Shown: positions 63,859 through 64,000 of the stretch, piece by piece
Layout of the letters: each line of letters starts with the position of its first letter
How positions within the stretch are numbered: position 1 is the first letter of the stretch
NCBI RefSeq assembly: GCF_000429085.1
Contig: NZ_AUBE01000017.1
Span: forward strand, 62,001-126,000
Length of the DNA: 64,000 nt
Source of the DNA: Streptomyces flavidovirens DSM 40150
GTDB lineage: Bacteria; Actinomycetota; Actinomycetes; Streptomycetales; Streptomycetaceae
Reading direction: 5' to 3'
Translations under genes and position numbers: made by a program
The notes under the pieces: model-generated
Seen by the model: only the letters and a program-made list of their open reading frames with translations
Database searches by the model: none
What the model was told of the DNA's origin: nothing

Positions 63859-64000
63859 TCAGGGGCGGGCATCGGTCTGACCGCCGTCGCCGCGCAGCCT
63901 GCCCCGCACCTTCTCGACGACGTCGGCGTAACGAGCTTCCGCTCCGTAGCGCGTGGGCTCGTAGTAGTGGCGGCCCTGCACGGCGTCCGGGGCGTACTGC
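63859..64000 (-). CDS. rarA: Replication-associated recombination protein RarA (C-terminal fragment)
   Basis: The last 46 codons of a gene running off the right edge. The translation starts YAPDAVQGRHYYEPTRYGAE and continues ARYADVVEKVRGRL, which is the C-terminal end of RarA/MgsA, a AAA+ ATPase acting at stalled forks. In Streptomyces it lies next to rpsD. It converges on the DUF2470 gene with 13 bp between stops. Confidence 0.85.
   Translation of the reverse strand, partial: QYAPDAVQGRHYYEPTRYGAEARYADVVEKVRGRLRGDGGQTDARP

Overview
The window is a high-GC actinobacterial chromosome segment, almost certainly Streptomyces. The reasons are the very GC-rich third codon positions, frequent GTG starts, ATGA/GTGA stop-start overlaps, and a BldD regulator with intact c-di-GMP-binding motifs. 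It also carries mihF (sIHF) beside gmk-rpoZ-coaBC-metK, a chitinase behind DasR-type operator repeats, and an iron box of the DmdR type. I saw no tRNA, rRNA, insertion sequence, phage gene or CRISPR array.

Layout, left to right. (1) 1-3.9 kb: minus-strand riboflavin operon ribD-ribE-ribM-ribBA (ribBA runs off the left edge), headed by an FMN riboswitch that is followed by an intrinsic terminator. (2) 3.9-24.4 kb: a variable block. It contains a secreted GH18 chitinase, a ROK regulator divergent from an MFS transporter, a 64-bp tandem repeat array, an NCS2 uracil/xanthine permease, a GH6 glucanase with a TTA codon, a DUF5995 protein, and an anchored PstS-like protein. It continues with a four-gene lysine module (davA, davB, an Lrp-type regulator and an APC permease), a GDSL hydrolase, an anti-sigma-type ATPase, guaB1 and a SorC regulator. 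(3) 24.4-35.6 kb: housekeeping genes rpe, rsmB, fmt, priA, metK, coaBC, rpoZ, gmk and mihF, interrupted by an isochorismatase-fold hydrolase and an HTH protein. (4) 35.9-45.9 kb: the complete pyrimidine operon pyrR-pyrB-pyrC-(PH-like membrane protein)-carA-carB-pyrD-pyrF with a PyrR-binding loop in its leader. (5) 46-64 kb: bldD, nusB-efp, an M24-fold protein, the aro cluster aroC-aroK-aroB-aroQ, then alaS-ruvX-mltG-aroE, a STAND ATPase, rpsD, an iron-box-controlled DUF2470 protein, and the 3' end of rarA.

Metabolic links: ribulose 5-phosphate is used by Rpe and RibBA; pyr and car genes make UMP de novo while the NCS2 permease salvages bases; the aro genes convert DAHP to chorismate (aroE lies nearby). 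DavB and DavA should convert lysine to 5-aminovalerate, with the permease as the probable importer and the Lrp protein as the probable regulator.

The most interesting item is the lysine module. Two separate promoters, upstream of davA and upstream of the permease, each carry three TTGCG repeats with nearly the same helical spacing (22/31 and 21/30 bp). This points to one unrecognised regulon. Other strong regulatory signals are the PyrR loop next to the pyrR Shine-Dalgarno sequence, the BldD autoregulatory palindrome, and a ROK-site palindrome.
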